Assembly: GCF_900119185.1 (NCBI RefSeq)
Contig: NZ_FPJE01000018.1
Location: 1-64,000, forward strand
DNA from: Sinomicrobium oceani
Lineage (GTDB): Bacteria; Bacteroidota; Bacteroidia; Flavobacteriales; Flavobacteriaceae
DNA length: 64,000 nt
Direction: 5' to 3'
Shown here: in pieces, positions 1-7,891 of the stretch
Position numbering within the stretch: position 1 is the first letter of the stretch
Layout: every line of letters starts with the position of its first letter
The notes under the pieces: model-generated
What the model saw: only the letters and a program-made list of their open reading frames with translations
What the model was told of the DNA's origin: nothing
Database searches by the model: none
Made by a program: the position numbers and the translations under genes

Positions 1-1
1 C

Positions 2-340
2 GCGAGCTGGCAACGTAATTGGGAAGAACTTTCACAGTATTTTGAGTACACCGAACCGATTCGCAAGATCATTTACACCACCAATGCCGTAGAGGGCTTC
101 CACCGCCAGGTGCGTAAGGTGACCAAGACCAAAGGAGCCTTTACCAACGATATGGCCTTGCTAAAGCTGGTGTACCTGGCCACCAAAAATATCGAGAAGA
201 AATGGACCAGCCCCTTGCAAAATTGGAGTTTGACCATCCAGCAATTATACATTAAATTTGGGAACCGGATTCCCTTGGATTTAGCGGCCTCCCCTTCGGG
301 GGGTACCCCCCGAAGGGGAGAACAATCAGACAGAGTTTAA
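2..340 (+). CDS. IS256-family transposase, C-terminal part (5' end outside window)
   Basis: The frame is open from base 2 to a TAA at 340, so only the C-terminal third of the protein is in the window. It contains the block IIYTTNAVEGFHRQVRKVTK, followed by GAFTNDMALLKLVYLATKNI and a tail ending LYIKFGNRIPLDL, all typical of mutator/IS256 DDE transposases. These catalyse transposition of their own element. Family members normally stop soon after the RIPLDL block. Here about 18 extra residues follow, encoded by a perfect palindrome and then by the first copy of a 32-bp direct repeat, which supplies the stop codon. The tail is therefore probably not native. Whether the element is intact cannot be judged because its left part is missing. 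Confidence 0.9.
   Translation, partial: ASWQRNWEELSQYFEYTEPIRKIIYTTNAVEGFHRQVRKVTKTKGAFTNDMALLKLVYLATKNIEKKWTSPLQNWSLTIQQLYIKFGNRIPLDLAASPSGGTPRRGEQSDRV
289..320. repeat. Perfect 32-bp palindrome inside the 3' end of the transposase gene
   Basis: The two 16-base arms meet at a GGTACC centre with no loop; each arm is CTCCCCTTCGGGGGGT or its complement. It lies directly before the 32-bp tandem repeat at 320-383 and encodes the SPSGGTPRRGE part of the unusual transposase tail. It could be a small inserted palindromic repeat or a transcription stop between the IS and the convergent T6SS operon. Confidence 0.85.
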
Positions 341-383
341 TTTACAGACCCGAACAATCAGACAGAGTTTAATTTACAGACCC
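320..383. repeat. Two tandem copies of a 32-bp sequence at the IS256 right end
   Basis: Copy one is 320-351 and copy two is 352-383; by eye they are identical. Each starts GAACAATCAGACAG and ends TTTACAGACCC. Read on the other strand they begin GGGTCTGTAAATT, which looks like the terminal inverted repeat of IS256-family elements. The second copy forms the last codons and stop of the PAAR-like gene, so the IS end has become part of that gene. Confidence 0.85.
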
Positions 384-720
384 ACTCTGCCTCGTGTAAT
401 TCCTGATGCCCTTTATCCTGAACCGAAATTTTGCCTCCGATACTACATTGGCAAGTAGAATTTTCCGTTAAGATTTTACAGCCGTTAATCTCGTCTTTTT
501 CCGTGGTTTTATCCCATTTTACCACAGAGGGGCTGCACTTGCTTCTTGTAACAGTACAAGCACCAAAATTAGGGATATTGGTTTCTGCCTGCTTATCTTC
601 TTCTGTGGCAATAAGTTTGCCTTCTGCCATACAAAAATCCTGACTGGTTACCTTCAGTTGAGAAGGTTTAGCGCCTTTGTTACATAGTAATATCGCTTTT
701 TCTGTGAGTTTTTGCGGCAT
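358..720 (-). CDS. PAAR-like protein (DUF4280), T6SS spike tip
   Basis: This 120-residue protein has the DUF4280 pattern. A start with a small cysteine-containing strand (LLCNKGAKPSQLKV) is followed by a GKLIATEEDK segment, IPNFGACTVTRSKC, and a final NSTCQCSIGGKISVQDKGHQ. DUF4280 proteins are related to PAAR tips that cap VgrG and sharpen the T6SS spike, which fits the VgrG gene just upstream in the same orientation. The last residues (VCKLNSV) are encoded by the terminal repeat of the neighbouring IS256 element, so the native C-terminus has been replaced, although the recognisable domain appears complete. It is probably the last gene of the VgrG transcript. Confidence 0.85.
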   Translation of the reverse strand: MPQKLTEKAILLCNKGAKPSQLKVTSQDFCMAEGKLIATEEDKQAETNIPNFGACTVTRSKCSPSVVKWDKTTEKDEINGCKILTENSTCQCSIGGKISVQDKGHQELHEAEWVCKLNSV

Positions 721-729
721 TAAATGGAG

Positions 730-1413
730 TTATTGTTTATTGTTTTTAATACTATCCAAATACCTATTTAAAAGTGGCTTTCCATATTCTCCTTCAGTAA
801 TTACATCTTCAAACAATATTTTACCACTATTTCCTTCAAGCAAGTATTCTTTAAATTCATAAAATTTATCCGTCTTTAAAACCACTTCATAAAGTGGCCG
901 ACTTAAATGTTCTTTTTCTTCATATCTACTAATATTGATCACATTTGAAGGATTTTCCAAATCAACTTTATATTCATTTTTGAATTTATTGATTAAATCT
1001 TTTACTGAGAATTTATAGGGCTTATCCTCATCTTTTTCTTCGATTAAATCACCGCTTTTATCATAAAATTTCCATTTTCCATAGTGCACTGAATAAAAAT
1101 CTTGCCCCTTAATTTTCAATCTTTTATTAGGGTGGAAAGTTTTTACTATTGAATATGGAGTCCCTGTCCTTTTAGTTTTTTCTACAAATCCTTTCCCTCC
1201 ACTTTGGGTAACGACCTGTACTTTATCTCCATCAGGTGAAATATAATTCCCTGGAGATGATATTTCAGGGTCTGTCTTCCAATCTTTGTATTTGCTCATA
1301 TCAAAGTATTCCATAGTATCTTTCTTTTGTGTTGCAATATCATTCTTTCTGGTTTGGGATCTACAACTAATACTCATACAAAACAAAAACGTAATAAGGA
1401 TGATATTTTTCAT
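730..1413 (-). CDS. Lipoprotein of unknown function, candidate immunity protein for the VgrG toxin
   Basis: This 227-residue protein starts MKNIILITFLFCMSISC, a lipoprotein signal peptide with a cysteine at residue 17, so it should be anchored in a membrane facing the periplasm. The middle part (HPNKRLKIKGQDFYSVHYGKW, then KFYDKSGDLIEE) resembles the MORN-like repeats of YwqK-type proteins often found beside toxins. No catalytic motif was seen. The gene lies 11 bp downstream of the toxin-bearing VgrG and upstream of the PAAR-like gene. An immunity role is inferred from position and periplasmic targeting only. Confidence 0.6.
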   Translation of the reverse strand: MKNIILITFLFCMSISCRSQTRKNDIATQKKDTMEYFDMSKYKDWKTDPEISSPGNYISPDGDKVQVVTQSGGKGFVEKTKRTGTPYSIVKTFHPNKRLKIKGQDFYSVHYGKWKFYDKSGDLIEEKDEDKPYKFSVKDLINKFKNEYKVDLENPSNVINISRYEEKEHLSRPLYEVVLKTDKFYEFKEYLLEGNSGKILFEDVITEGEYGKPLLNRYLDSIKNNKQ

Positions 1414-1424
1414 GTTATTATGTG

Positions 1425-4400
1425 TTAAAGTCCTCTACGCATAATTACCCACTGCCAATTCCAAGTGGTTTTTCTGGGGCGCGCATAACTTATAATATTG
1501 TCTGTTGTATATTTATCATAAATATACTTTATATCACTTTCTGGTATTGGGGTCTTGTCCCTATGCGTATGGTATAAACCAATACCATGTACTCCTTCAT
1601 GTGCAAGAGTGGTATCACTTCTTGCCGGCAGCATAATGGCATTCTTAACATTTATGTCCTCTACTGCCCCCGCTACACCAGAATAATTTGGATCAATGCC
1701 TAAGAAAAACAAAGGAAAATAGCCTCCCTCCTTATACGTTGTATTATCAGAAGCATTCATAAAGAGATTTTTTATAGCACGAAACATTGCTTTATTCAAA
1801 CTTCCGGTAGTCATATCCACAAATTTCAATTTGCCATTATTATCGACATGGGCTCCTCCCACTTGAAAGTCAGCCTCTGAAGTCAAATCTAATTTTAAAG
1901 GACTTCCCGAATCATCCTTTTCTACTAAAGTAGGAATAATTAATGCTTGATGTAAAATATTATAAATATTATTTACTTCCGTAGAGCTATGTGTACCGCT
2001 TTTAAAAGATTGCCCATCTGCATCCGTATCGACATCTACCAATACAAATTTAAGTTCTTTCCGTACAGTTGCATCATTCCGCAATACTCTTATCTTCCCT
2101 GCCAATTTTCGTTCCAATAACTGCTCTGCCTCGCTTTTAGCTGTACTATCTTTTGGATAAGCATAGATTTCTATCTCGGTATCAGAAGTGATGTCCTTAT
2201 TACAAGTGATTTTCACAGTAGTATCGGCAGAATTGACTAGACCGCTTGTCTTTGTTTTATCCGACAATTCCGGTTTGTCTATGGTAAATACTTTATCATC
2301 ATAATCAAACGCCAGTTTGTCTATTTCTTCCTCTATTTCCACCAACACCCGTAGTTCGGCTTCATAAGAAGGTTTTACAGCTCCGGAAGGAAGGGTAAGT
2401 CCATCTACATAATCTTTGGGGAAGATCGTGAGATAGGGCACAAAATATTCATTGGATGGTGCAGGAGAGGGAGGTGTTGCTCCCGCTGGCAAAGGCTTTC
2501 TATTAATTGGTATTTGGGTATATTCTGTTTTTAATCTGTTATAAGCCTCGGTTTTAGTTAAATCTGTTGTACCATCTTTATAGCCACTTTCTATAATGGT
2601 TTCATAATCTGTCTCTTGTGTTAGACCATTGTCTTTTGCTCGCAGCCAGTCGAATCCAAACTCCCCGTTATAGCCATTTTGTTGGGTTCTAAACACTACG
2701 ATAGCCAATGCAATTTCCTCTGCAGGAGCAACATCATATTTGTCTGCTACATTGCTGTGTTTATTCCCCTGTTCTCCTTTAACTTCAGCTATACCTTTCG
2801 AGTTAATCGTAGCGGTTTCCTCTGAATGCAGGAACAGTTTCTTTTTCCCCGCGGCATAAAGTTCAGGACTTTCTATTTTTATCTCTTCCTTGCTATTTAT
2901 TAATGTCTTGCCTCCAAACAGGCTCATTACTCCACTAACCATTTGTTTCAAATAAGGCGTAAAAACAAAGAACTTGCTCATCACATTCATCACTATGTTA
3001 TTGGAGACGTTCATTTCCAAATTGTTATACGCATTGAGTTCTATGTCAGTGGCATTTAGTCTTAACCTGTTGGGTGCATTTACTTCAATATTTCCATTCC
3101 CATCCATAAACCATTTGGCACCATAGGCATCCTCAACAAGCATACTCCCGTCCTGGTCATTCATCACCACCTTGTTACCCCTGCGGCTCTGTATGGCTTT
3201 CAGGTGATTCGTAGGGCTGTGATAACCGCTTTTTGCCCCGTTGTGAAACAATGTTCCTGTGACGTATGGTAACTCCGCATTGCCACTGATAAAGTCTACA
3301 ATAACCATTTCCCCGATCTCCGGGATAAAATGAAAACCTTTGTTGTTTCCTGCATTTGCAGCAGCTAAAGGTATCCAGTCCGTAGTCTGGGCATTTTCCT
3401 TTTGCCATGCCATTTGTACCTGTACCCGCCCCAAACCTCTGGGATCATTGTTGTCTTTAACTTCTGCGGGCTGGCTTTCGCATTTGGGATAGCTATCCGG
3501 CACTGCATACGGCGGTATCTGTACAGATGCGGGGACAGCCTTAAAGGTGTTATTATAATCTCCCGTATCGGTGCACTGGTGGGTAGATGTTATAACCTTG
3601 TAATGGCCATGAAGACGGGCATCATCATCCAGTATTTTGACAATAACCCCGGGACGTATGGCTGGATTTTCACTTTTACCGTGTAAAAAGACCATATTGG
3701 CAGCTTTCTTATGAAGGTCTAATTGTGCCAGATCATCCATATCCACTTTTCCCATGCCTTCACTGACGAGGTGGTTACGTTGTACCATTGTCTCTTTGGA
3801 ATACACCTGCCCGGAGGATTTCATAAGCTCGGAAGCCATGCCATTGACCCTGTTCTCATAGTCCCTGCTATGGCTTTGATAAGGCTGTCCTTCGGAAAGA
3901 TCATTCCCGTGATATTTAAATCTCGTGGGTTGCAGGTTCATAGCAAAGTCAAACTCGGAGAGGTTATAGCCATAATGCAATTCTATTTCTTCTCCGGCAT
4001 TTTCCTGTCCTATGATAAGCTGTGTTCCATTATAATAAAACCATTCTCCCTGTCGTGCACAAATACGTTTCACGAAGTCATAATCACTTTCGTTGTATTG
4101 TACAACATAAGGGTAAACGGGAAGTTTTAGCGGTTTATTGGTTATTTGTAAAAGCTGCTGGTCATATAACCGGGTAGTATCATGGACAATGTCCACAAGA
4201 TCTTTTTTCAGGTAAGAAGCCGATTCCGGACCATTATCCATTAATATGGTAGGACTGTAGGCCTTGAATTCGATACGTTTACCATCCTTTTCTTCGGAAC
4301 TACAAGTTTTGATCTGGGTCACCACTCCCTTAAAATAACCGGTATGGGTAGAAAACATACGGTCTATGCCCCGCATGGTTACCAGTATATTCTCACCTAT

Positions 4401-4571
4401 AAGGTTTTGGTAATTACCTTTTAGGCCAATGTCTTGCAGGTAGATCTCATCTTCCCGGCAACTAATGGTAAGTTCGTGATGGTTGTTGGTATCCTGAATT
4501 AAGGAAAAACCATAAAAAGTAACCAACTTTAGTTCCCCGATCTTAACTGTGACCTCCGTTTGTAATGCCAT
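1425..4571 (-). CDS. vgrG: VgrG (TssI) spike protein with C-terminal metalloprotease-like effector domain
   Basis: The protein has 1048 residues. Residues 1-350 match the gp27-like base of VgrG and about 360-450 the gp5 OB fold (LGRVQVQMAW, then GFHFIPEIGEMVIVDF). About 460-570 is the repetitive beta-helix (GNIEVNAPNRLRLNATDIEL). A plain spike would end there. Instead about 450 further residues follow, including a proline-rich linker near residue 690 and a C-terminal domain with HEGVHGIGLYH at 991-1001, the HExxHxxGxxH zinc-binding motif of metzincin-type proteases. The later NIISYARPRKTTW stands where a Met-turn is expected but has isoleucine instead of methionine. The spike should puncture neighbouring cells and deliver the protease domain. 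The lipoprotein downstream is the obvious immunity candidate. Confidence 0.9.
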   Translation of the reverse strand: MALQTEVTVKIGELKLVTFYGFSLIQDTNNHHELTISCREDEIYLQDIGLKGNYQNLIGENILVTMRGIDRMFSTHTGYFKGVVTQIKTCSSEEKDGKRIEFKAYSPTILMDNGPESASYLKKDLVDIVHDTTRLYDQQLLQITNKPLKLPVYPYVVQYNESDYDFVKRICARQGEWFYYNGTQLIIGQENAGEEIELHYGYNLSEFDFAMNLQPTRFKYHGNDLSEGQPYQSHSRDYENRVNGMASELMKSSGQVYSKETMVQRNHLVSEGMGKVDMDDLAQLDLHKKAANMVFLHGKSENPAIRPGVIVKILDDDARLHGHYKVITSTHQCTDTGDYNNTFKAVPASVQIPPYAVPDSYPKCESQPAEVKDNNDPRGLGRVQVQMAWQKENAQTTDWIPLAAANAGNNKGFHFIPEIGEMVIVDFISGNAELPYVTGTLFHNGAKSGYHSPTNHLKAIQSRRGNKVVMNDQDGSMLVEDAYGAKWFMDGNGNIEVNAPNRLRLNATDIELNAYNNLEMNVSNNIVMNVMSKFFVFTPYLKQMVSGVMSLFGGKTLINSKEEIKIESPELYAAGKKKLFLHSEETATINSKGIAEVKGEQGNKHSNVADKYDVAPAEEIALAIVVFRTQQNGYNGEFGFDWLRAKDNGLTQETDYETIIESGYKDGTTDLTKTEAYNRLKTEYTQIPINRKPLPAGATPPSPAPSNEYFVPYLTIFPKDYVDGLTLPSGAVKPSYEAELRVLVEIEEEIDKLAFDYDDKVFTIDKPELSDKTKTSGLVNSADTTVKITCNKDITSDTEIEIYAYPKDSTAKSEAEQLLERKLAGKIRVLRNDATVRKELKFVLVDVDTDADGQSFKSGTHSSTEVNNIYNILHQALIIPTLVEKDDSGSPLKLDLTSEADFQVGGAHVDNNGKLKFVDMTTGSLNKAMFRAIKNLFMNASDNTTYKEGGYFPLFFLGIDPNYSGVAGAVEDINVKNAIMLPARSDTTLAHEGVHGIGLYHTHRDKTPIPESDIKYIYDKYTTDNIISYARPRKTTWNWQWVIMRRGL

Positions 4572-4729
4572 AACAACACGTAATTTATCCTAACTATAAT
4601 ACTTCTCTACACCATCAAATGGCCGTTTAGTTAGCTTAGGGGGGAAAGCCAGGGCAGACCGTAAATATACGAAAAATCCTCTGTTTTTATGTTTCCCAAA
4701 ATGTTCCTCCCTGAGTTTTTCTTACACTA

Positions 4730-5125
4730 CTACATTTGCATGGGCCATTTCTTGGTATAAGGAGTATTCCCTATGTGTATTTCCTTTGCAGAAATCGTGA
4801 TCTCCGTACTCATAGGTTCGTCTCCTACAGCCCTGAATTTTTCTTTATACCGGATGCAATAGCCTTTTTTAAAACTTACAGACTTCATCCGGCTCATACC
4901 GTCCCGCTTGTAAAAAATGAGTTTTCCATCCTTCACCTGGGTAGCGCTGACTACCCAATCGGAAAAGTGATCCTTCATATCCGTTTCTACCACAAGACGT
5001 ATTTCACCTCCCTTTGCATTGGTAGCAGGTTTCCCGTTGTGGTCTATTCCTTTTTCTATCCGTATATCATACTCCAAAATGTTATATGATATATCATCGA
5101 TCTCAAATTTAGCAAGGAAGCTCAT
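4730..5125 (-). CDS. tssD: T6SS tube protein TssD (Hcp-like), first copy
   Basis: This 131-residue protein belongs to the Bacteroidota TssD family. It has an MSFLAKFEIDD start, a GKPATNAKGGEIRLVVET strand, a KSVSFKKGYCIRYKEKF block, and an EITISAKEIHIGN end. TssD hexamers stack into the inner tube of the subtype-iii type VI secretion system and can carry effectors. It lies 158 bp upstream of vgrG in the same direction. It is clearly diverged from the second copy, as expected when different TssD paralogues pair with different cargo. Confidence 0.9.
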   Translation of the reverse strand: MSFLAKFEIDDISYNILEYDIRIEKGIDHNGKPATNAKGGEIRLVVETDMKDHFSDWVVSATQVKDGKLIFYKRDGMSRMKSVSFKKGYCIRYKEKFRAVGDEPMSTEITISAKEIHIGNTPYTKKWPMQM

Positions 5126-5346
5126 TGGCTATTGGTATATATTAGGTTATATAAATACATCATTGCCTGAAACTCATGGCGTTTCAAAGCATAAAATCCT
5201 GTCCCTCGGGATCTCAGGGACATTTTTGTATAGTTGGCTTAATTGTATGCTTGGGGGGGTAGGGTAAATAAAGGGGATGGTGCAAAACCCTCCCCTTTTG
5301 GTAATATCTGATTTGATCGCTTATTACAATAAATAAGGGAACGGGA

Positions 5347-5733
5347 TTATACCCATTCGTTGATATGTTCTCCGTCTCCGCTCTTAATGATACGGCAGGA
5401 GATCGTAAAGGTCTCTGTTAAAGGGTTTCTTCCGGAAGCTTCAAAGTTTTCTTTATACTTCACCAAATATCCTTCGGTAAAGTGTACTTCACGAAGTTTG
5501 GCATCGGTATCTCGCTTGAGATAAGTGATTACACCGTTCTTGCGTTCGAAATTATTGGTCATCCACTCAAAAAAGAAAGAGTCTCCGGTGGATTCAACGG
5601 TCAGGTAGATTCGTCCGCCACGGGTAACCGAAGAAGGTCTTCCTGTGGCATCTACTTCTTGTGCCAGGTCATAATTGGCGTTGAGAATATTCACTTTCTT
5701 GCCGCCAACAGATAATGTTGCTTTAAATGACAT
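5347..5733 (-). CDS. tssD: T6SS tube protein TssD (Hcp-like), second copy
   Basis: This 128-residue protein shares the layout of the TssD above. It starts MSFKATLSVGGKKVNI, has RPSSVTRGGRIYLTVEST in place of the GKPATNAKGG segment, and has REVHFTEGYLVKYKENFEAS and TFTISCRIIKSGDG near the end. It is the first gene of the island in transcription order. Two TssD genes, one vgrG and one PAAR-like gene, without sheath, baseplate or ATPase genes, suggest an orphan effector-delivery island served by a core T6SS elsewhere in the genome. Confidence 0.9.
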   Translation of the reverse strand: MSFKATLSVGGKKVNILNANYDLAQEVDATGRPSSVTRGGRIYLTVESTGDSFFFEWMTNNFERKNGVITYLKRDTDAKLREVHFTEGYLVKYKENFEASGRNPLTETFTISCRIIKSGDGEHINEWV

Positions 5734-6078
5734 AATACGTAAAATTTAAAAATTAAGGTTAACAAATAAAAAATACCAAATCAAATATTGAGTTATATAT
5801 AGCGCGCAAGATATTAAATCTGAATGTTTTACGCAAAAAAAAATATTATTAAAGACGTATTATACTTCTCTTTTTGCGATTATAAATTCCCGTGAAAAGG
5901 CCATGAAAAGTCTCATTTTGTAAGAAAAAAAGAGCTGTCTTTTTATAAGCAATAATTGAATTTACTCTATTTACCAGATGAATTATTCTTTATGCATAAA
6001 AGGATGTAATTTCTCGGCATGCATATATTCATGAACGCCATCTAAAGCAGATATGTCCCCTTTTGGGTAAGCCCCACT

Positions 6079-6136
6079 GGCGCTCGTTTGAGCAAAGCGG
6101 AAACGAGTGCCTATCGTTCAGGGCGTTTGTAACGCC
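6079..6136. repeat. Pair of adjacent hairpins
   Basis: The first hairpin pairs GGCGCTCGTTT (6079-6089) with AAACGAGTGCC (6101-6111), 11 bp with one G-U pair. The second is the perfect GGCGTT-TGT-AACGCC at 6122-6136. They may be remains of a small mobile repeat or part of the hipT transcript end. No T-tract follows either on this strand. Confidence 0.5.
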
Positions 6137-6157
6137 AGGGAAAGGACTTGTTAAGAC

Positions 6158-6245
6158 GGCAGGAAGAAAGCGCGAAGCATGGGGCAGGAAGCACGAAGCG
6201 TGAAGGATGGAGTGGGAAGTAGGGAGCATAAAGCAGGAAGTGAGG
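6158..6245. repeat. Degenerate purine-rich repeat (GCAGGAAG / GCRYGAAG units)
   Basis: The plus strand is almost entirely purine with units such as GCAGGAAG, GCGCGAAGC, GCACGAAGC, GTGAAGG and GGGAAGT recurring every 8-12 bases. The opposite strand reads as CTTC/GCTTC runs, a type of intergenic low-complexity repeat common in Flavobacteriia. No function can be assigned. Confidence 0.45.
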
Positions 6246-6305
6246 GTATTGGGGATTACACGTTAGCTTAGAATGGCTGCTACCGATAACGACACTACAG
6301 TTTAA

Positions 6306-7229
6306 TTAAAACATTTTTAATCTGGTTTCCAACAAGTTGAAATACTTCTCTTTCATTTCCTCTGAAAGGAAAGAGATCTCTATCAATTCCTTCCATTTTA
6401 GTGCTGCTTCTTGCACTTGTCCGAGGATCGTTGCTATTATTTTTTCGTTCAACTGCAATCGCTCCTTCGCATAGTAGTCTGTAAAGTCAGAAGCTTTCAG
6501 ATTACTTTTCTTTCCTTTCAGGGTCAGTGCAATTTCCTCTTCGGGATTTTTTATGGCAATCGAAGAGTTCAATAGATCGTAGGTTGGCGTTAAGGTTGTT
6601 TTACCGTTTTTGGTGATCAGGGAAAAGTTCTTTAAATGCATGTCCTCATTCCCGGTCACATAACAGAAAATGACCCGTTTGAAAAAATCCGCCTTTTCAA
6701 TTGCTGGAAACGAGCAATATTCTTCGATCACCGGAACCAGTTTTTCCATGGTAAAACGGTATTTCGTATCCCTTGTATTTCCGGTCAATTGCGCAAAATC
6801 TTCCGTGGCATATTTTTTCCCCTTGCCGTAGCGGTCAAAACGCTTTACAAAATACGACAGACTGCCATCCTTGGCATATAGCATCCCATGAAAGGGTACA
6901 TCCAGGCCAAATATCTTGGCCATGCGCATGGTCAAATCTTCATTTTCCGGCAACTGGGGAAATAGATCGTTTTGTGGCTTTATGATATAGGTTCCAAATT
7001 GGTCCACAATTTTAAACTCCTGATGGACCACGGAAACCGTTGCACTCAATTTAGGCTGTACCCCCTGTATGGATAACTTCTTTGCCCTGTTTACCGCCTC
7101 TTGTCTCAATTCAGTGGCAGTATAGGGCAAGTCATTTAAATGGTCTAACCTTGGCGAAATCATTTTAAGTCCTCTTTCACTATATTTTGCTGTACCGCAT
7201 AATTCGTATGTGATGGGACATCTATTCAT
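6306..7229 (-). CDS. hipT: HipT-like serine/threonine kinase toxin (HipA C-terminal domain)
   Basis: This 307-residue protein corresponds to the kinase core of HipA without its N-terminal subdomain. It carries a glycine-rich loop region KLSIQGVQPKLS at about residues 51-62, the strand TYIIKPQ with the ATP-binding lysine, the catalytic loop GNEDMHLKNFSLI, and the PTYDLLNS metal-binding segment. HipA-family kinases phosphorylate aminoacyl-tRNA synthetases and stop growth: HipA acts on GltX, and the HipT of the E. coli O127 HipBST system acts on TrpS. The start codon overlaps the end of hipS by 8 bases, so the two are translationally coupled. The missing N-terminal piece is supplied by hipS as a separate protein. 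All key kinase residues appear present. Confidence 0.88.
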   Translation of the reverse strand: MNRCPITYELCGTAKYSERGLKMISPRLDHLNDLPYTATELRQEAVNRAKKLSIQGVQPKLSATVSVVHQEFKIVDQFGTYIIKPQNDLFPQLPENEDLTMRMAKIFGLDVPFHGMLYAKDGSLSYFVKRFDRYGKGKKYATEDFAQLTGNTRDTKYRFTMEKLVPVIEEYCSFPAIEKADFFKRVIFCYVTGNEDMHLKNFSLITKNGKTTLTPTYDLLNSSIAIKNPEEEIALTLKGKKSNLKASDFTDYYAKERLQLNEKIIATILGQVQEAALKWKELIEISFLSEEMKEKYFNLLETRLKMF

Positions 7230-7536
7230 CTTCCATTGGTTTAACTGTTACCGCACCTACCAGATCAGTTCCTGTTGCCACCAATTGGGAGAAATAATCC
7301 TTCTGGTCAATTTTGGCAATCCTCAGCAATCCCTCCAACATAATACCTTCTGGCAATACACCTTCAAAAAAGGGAGGGAATGAAGTATAACTGTATTTTT
7401 TCTGACCAACGGGCATGGTCAATGAGATGGCTTCTCCCTCGTAGTGATCATCATATTCAAAATGATATTCGTTAGGGGAAACCTCTGTCAGCACGCCTGC
7501 CCTTTTTCCGTGAACATATACAACTGCTTTCCTCAT
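7222..7536 (-). CDS. hipS: HipS-like protein (stand-alone HipA N-terminal subdomain)
   Basis: This 104-residue protein matches the N-subdomain-1 of HipA: KAVVYVHGKRAGVLTE at the start, ISLTMPVGQKKYSY, FPPFFEGVLPEGIMLEGLL, and a DYFSQLVATGTDLVGAVTV end. In classical HipA this module is fused to the kinase. In tripartite HipBST systems it is separate and acts as the antitoxin. The gene begins 1 base after the hipB stop and overlaps hipT, which makes a tight three-gene operon. An antitoxin role is inferred from the family, not visible in the sequence. Confidence 0.85.
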   Translation of the reverse strand: MRKAVVYVHGKRAGVLTEVSPNEYHFEYDDHYEGEAISLTMPVGQKKYSYTSFPPFFEGVLPEGIMLEGLLRIAKIDQKDYFSQLVATGTDLVGAVTVKPMEDE

Positions 7537-7537
7537 A

Positions 7538-7747
7538 CTATTTGGTCAATGGACTTTTAAATTCCACTTTAATGTTCAAAACTCGGAGCACCGATAGAAG
7601 ATTATTCCAGCGAACAGTTTCCTTATTTTTTTCAATATCAAAAACGGTGGTTTTCCCGACTCCGGCCAGATTGGCCAATTCGAGTTGTGTAAGCCCTGCT
7701 TTTTTTCGATGATCTTTCACCATAGGCCCTAATTCGAAATCATCCAT
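7538..7747 (-). CDS. hipB: HipB-like transcription regulator (XRE HTH)
   Basis: This 69-residue protein is a single Cro/C1-type helix-turn-helix: LGPMVKDHRKKAGLTQLELANLAGVGKTTVFDIEKNKETVRWNNLLSVLRVLNIKVEF, about residues 6-64. HipB dimers bind palindromic operators and repress their own operon. The first of three matching 20-bp palindromes begins 3 bases upstream of the ATG. In this tripartite layout HipB may act mainly as the DNA-binding part. Confidence 0.88.
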   Translation of the reverse strand: MDDFELGPMVKDHRKKAGLTQLELANLAGVGKTTVFDIEKNKETVRWNNLLSVLRVLNIKVEFKSPLTK

Positions 7748-7749
7748 AA

Positions 7750-7769
7750 TTTACTGTTTAGGCAGTAAA
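7750..7769. promoter_or_regulatory. Candidate HipB operator O1
   Basis: TTTACTGTTTAGGCAGTAAA has perfect 7-base arms (TTTACTG/CAGTAAA) around a 6-base spacer. It starts 3 bases upstream of the hipB ATG, so a bound repressor would cover the start region. Confidence 0.75.
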
Positions 7770-7820
7770 AATACGCAATTTAATAATGCGAATGTATATA
7801 AAATTTAAAAACAATACTTT

Positions 7821-7840
7821 TTTACTGTTATAGCGGTAAA
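7821..7840. promoter_or_regulatory. Candidate HipB operator O2
   Basis: TTTACTGTTATAGCGGTAAA shares arms TTTACYG/CRGTAAA with O1 and lies exactly 71 bases further upstream. It has one mismatched arm pair. Confidence 0.7.
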
Positions 7841-7891
7841 ATGAAAGATGAAAGAGCGGAAGAACGAGTGATAAATAATTTCAACCTTGTA

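Larger units (their letters stand above)
5734..6305. other. Gene-free stretch with two hairpins and a purine-rich repeat
   Basis: About 570 bases separate tssD from hipT. The part next to tssD is very AT-rich and should hold the promoter of the T6SS island. Two strong hairpins lie at 6079-6111 and 6122-6136. A degenerate purine-rich repeat lies at about 6158-6245. I see no convincing coding sequence. Confidence 0.6.
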
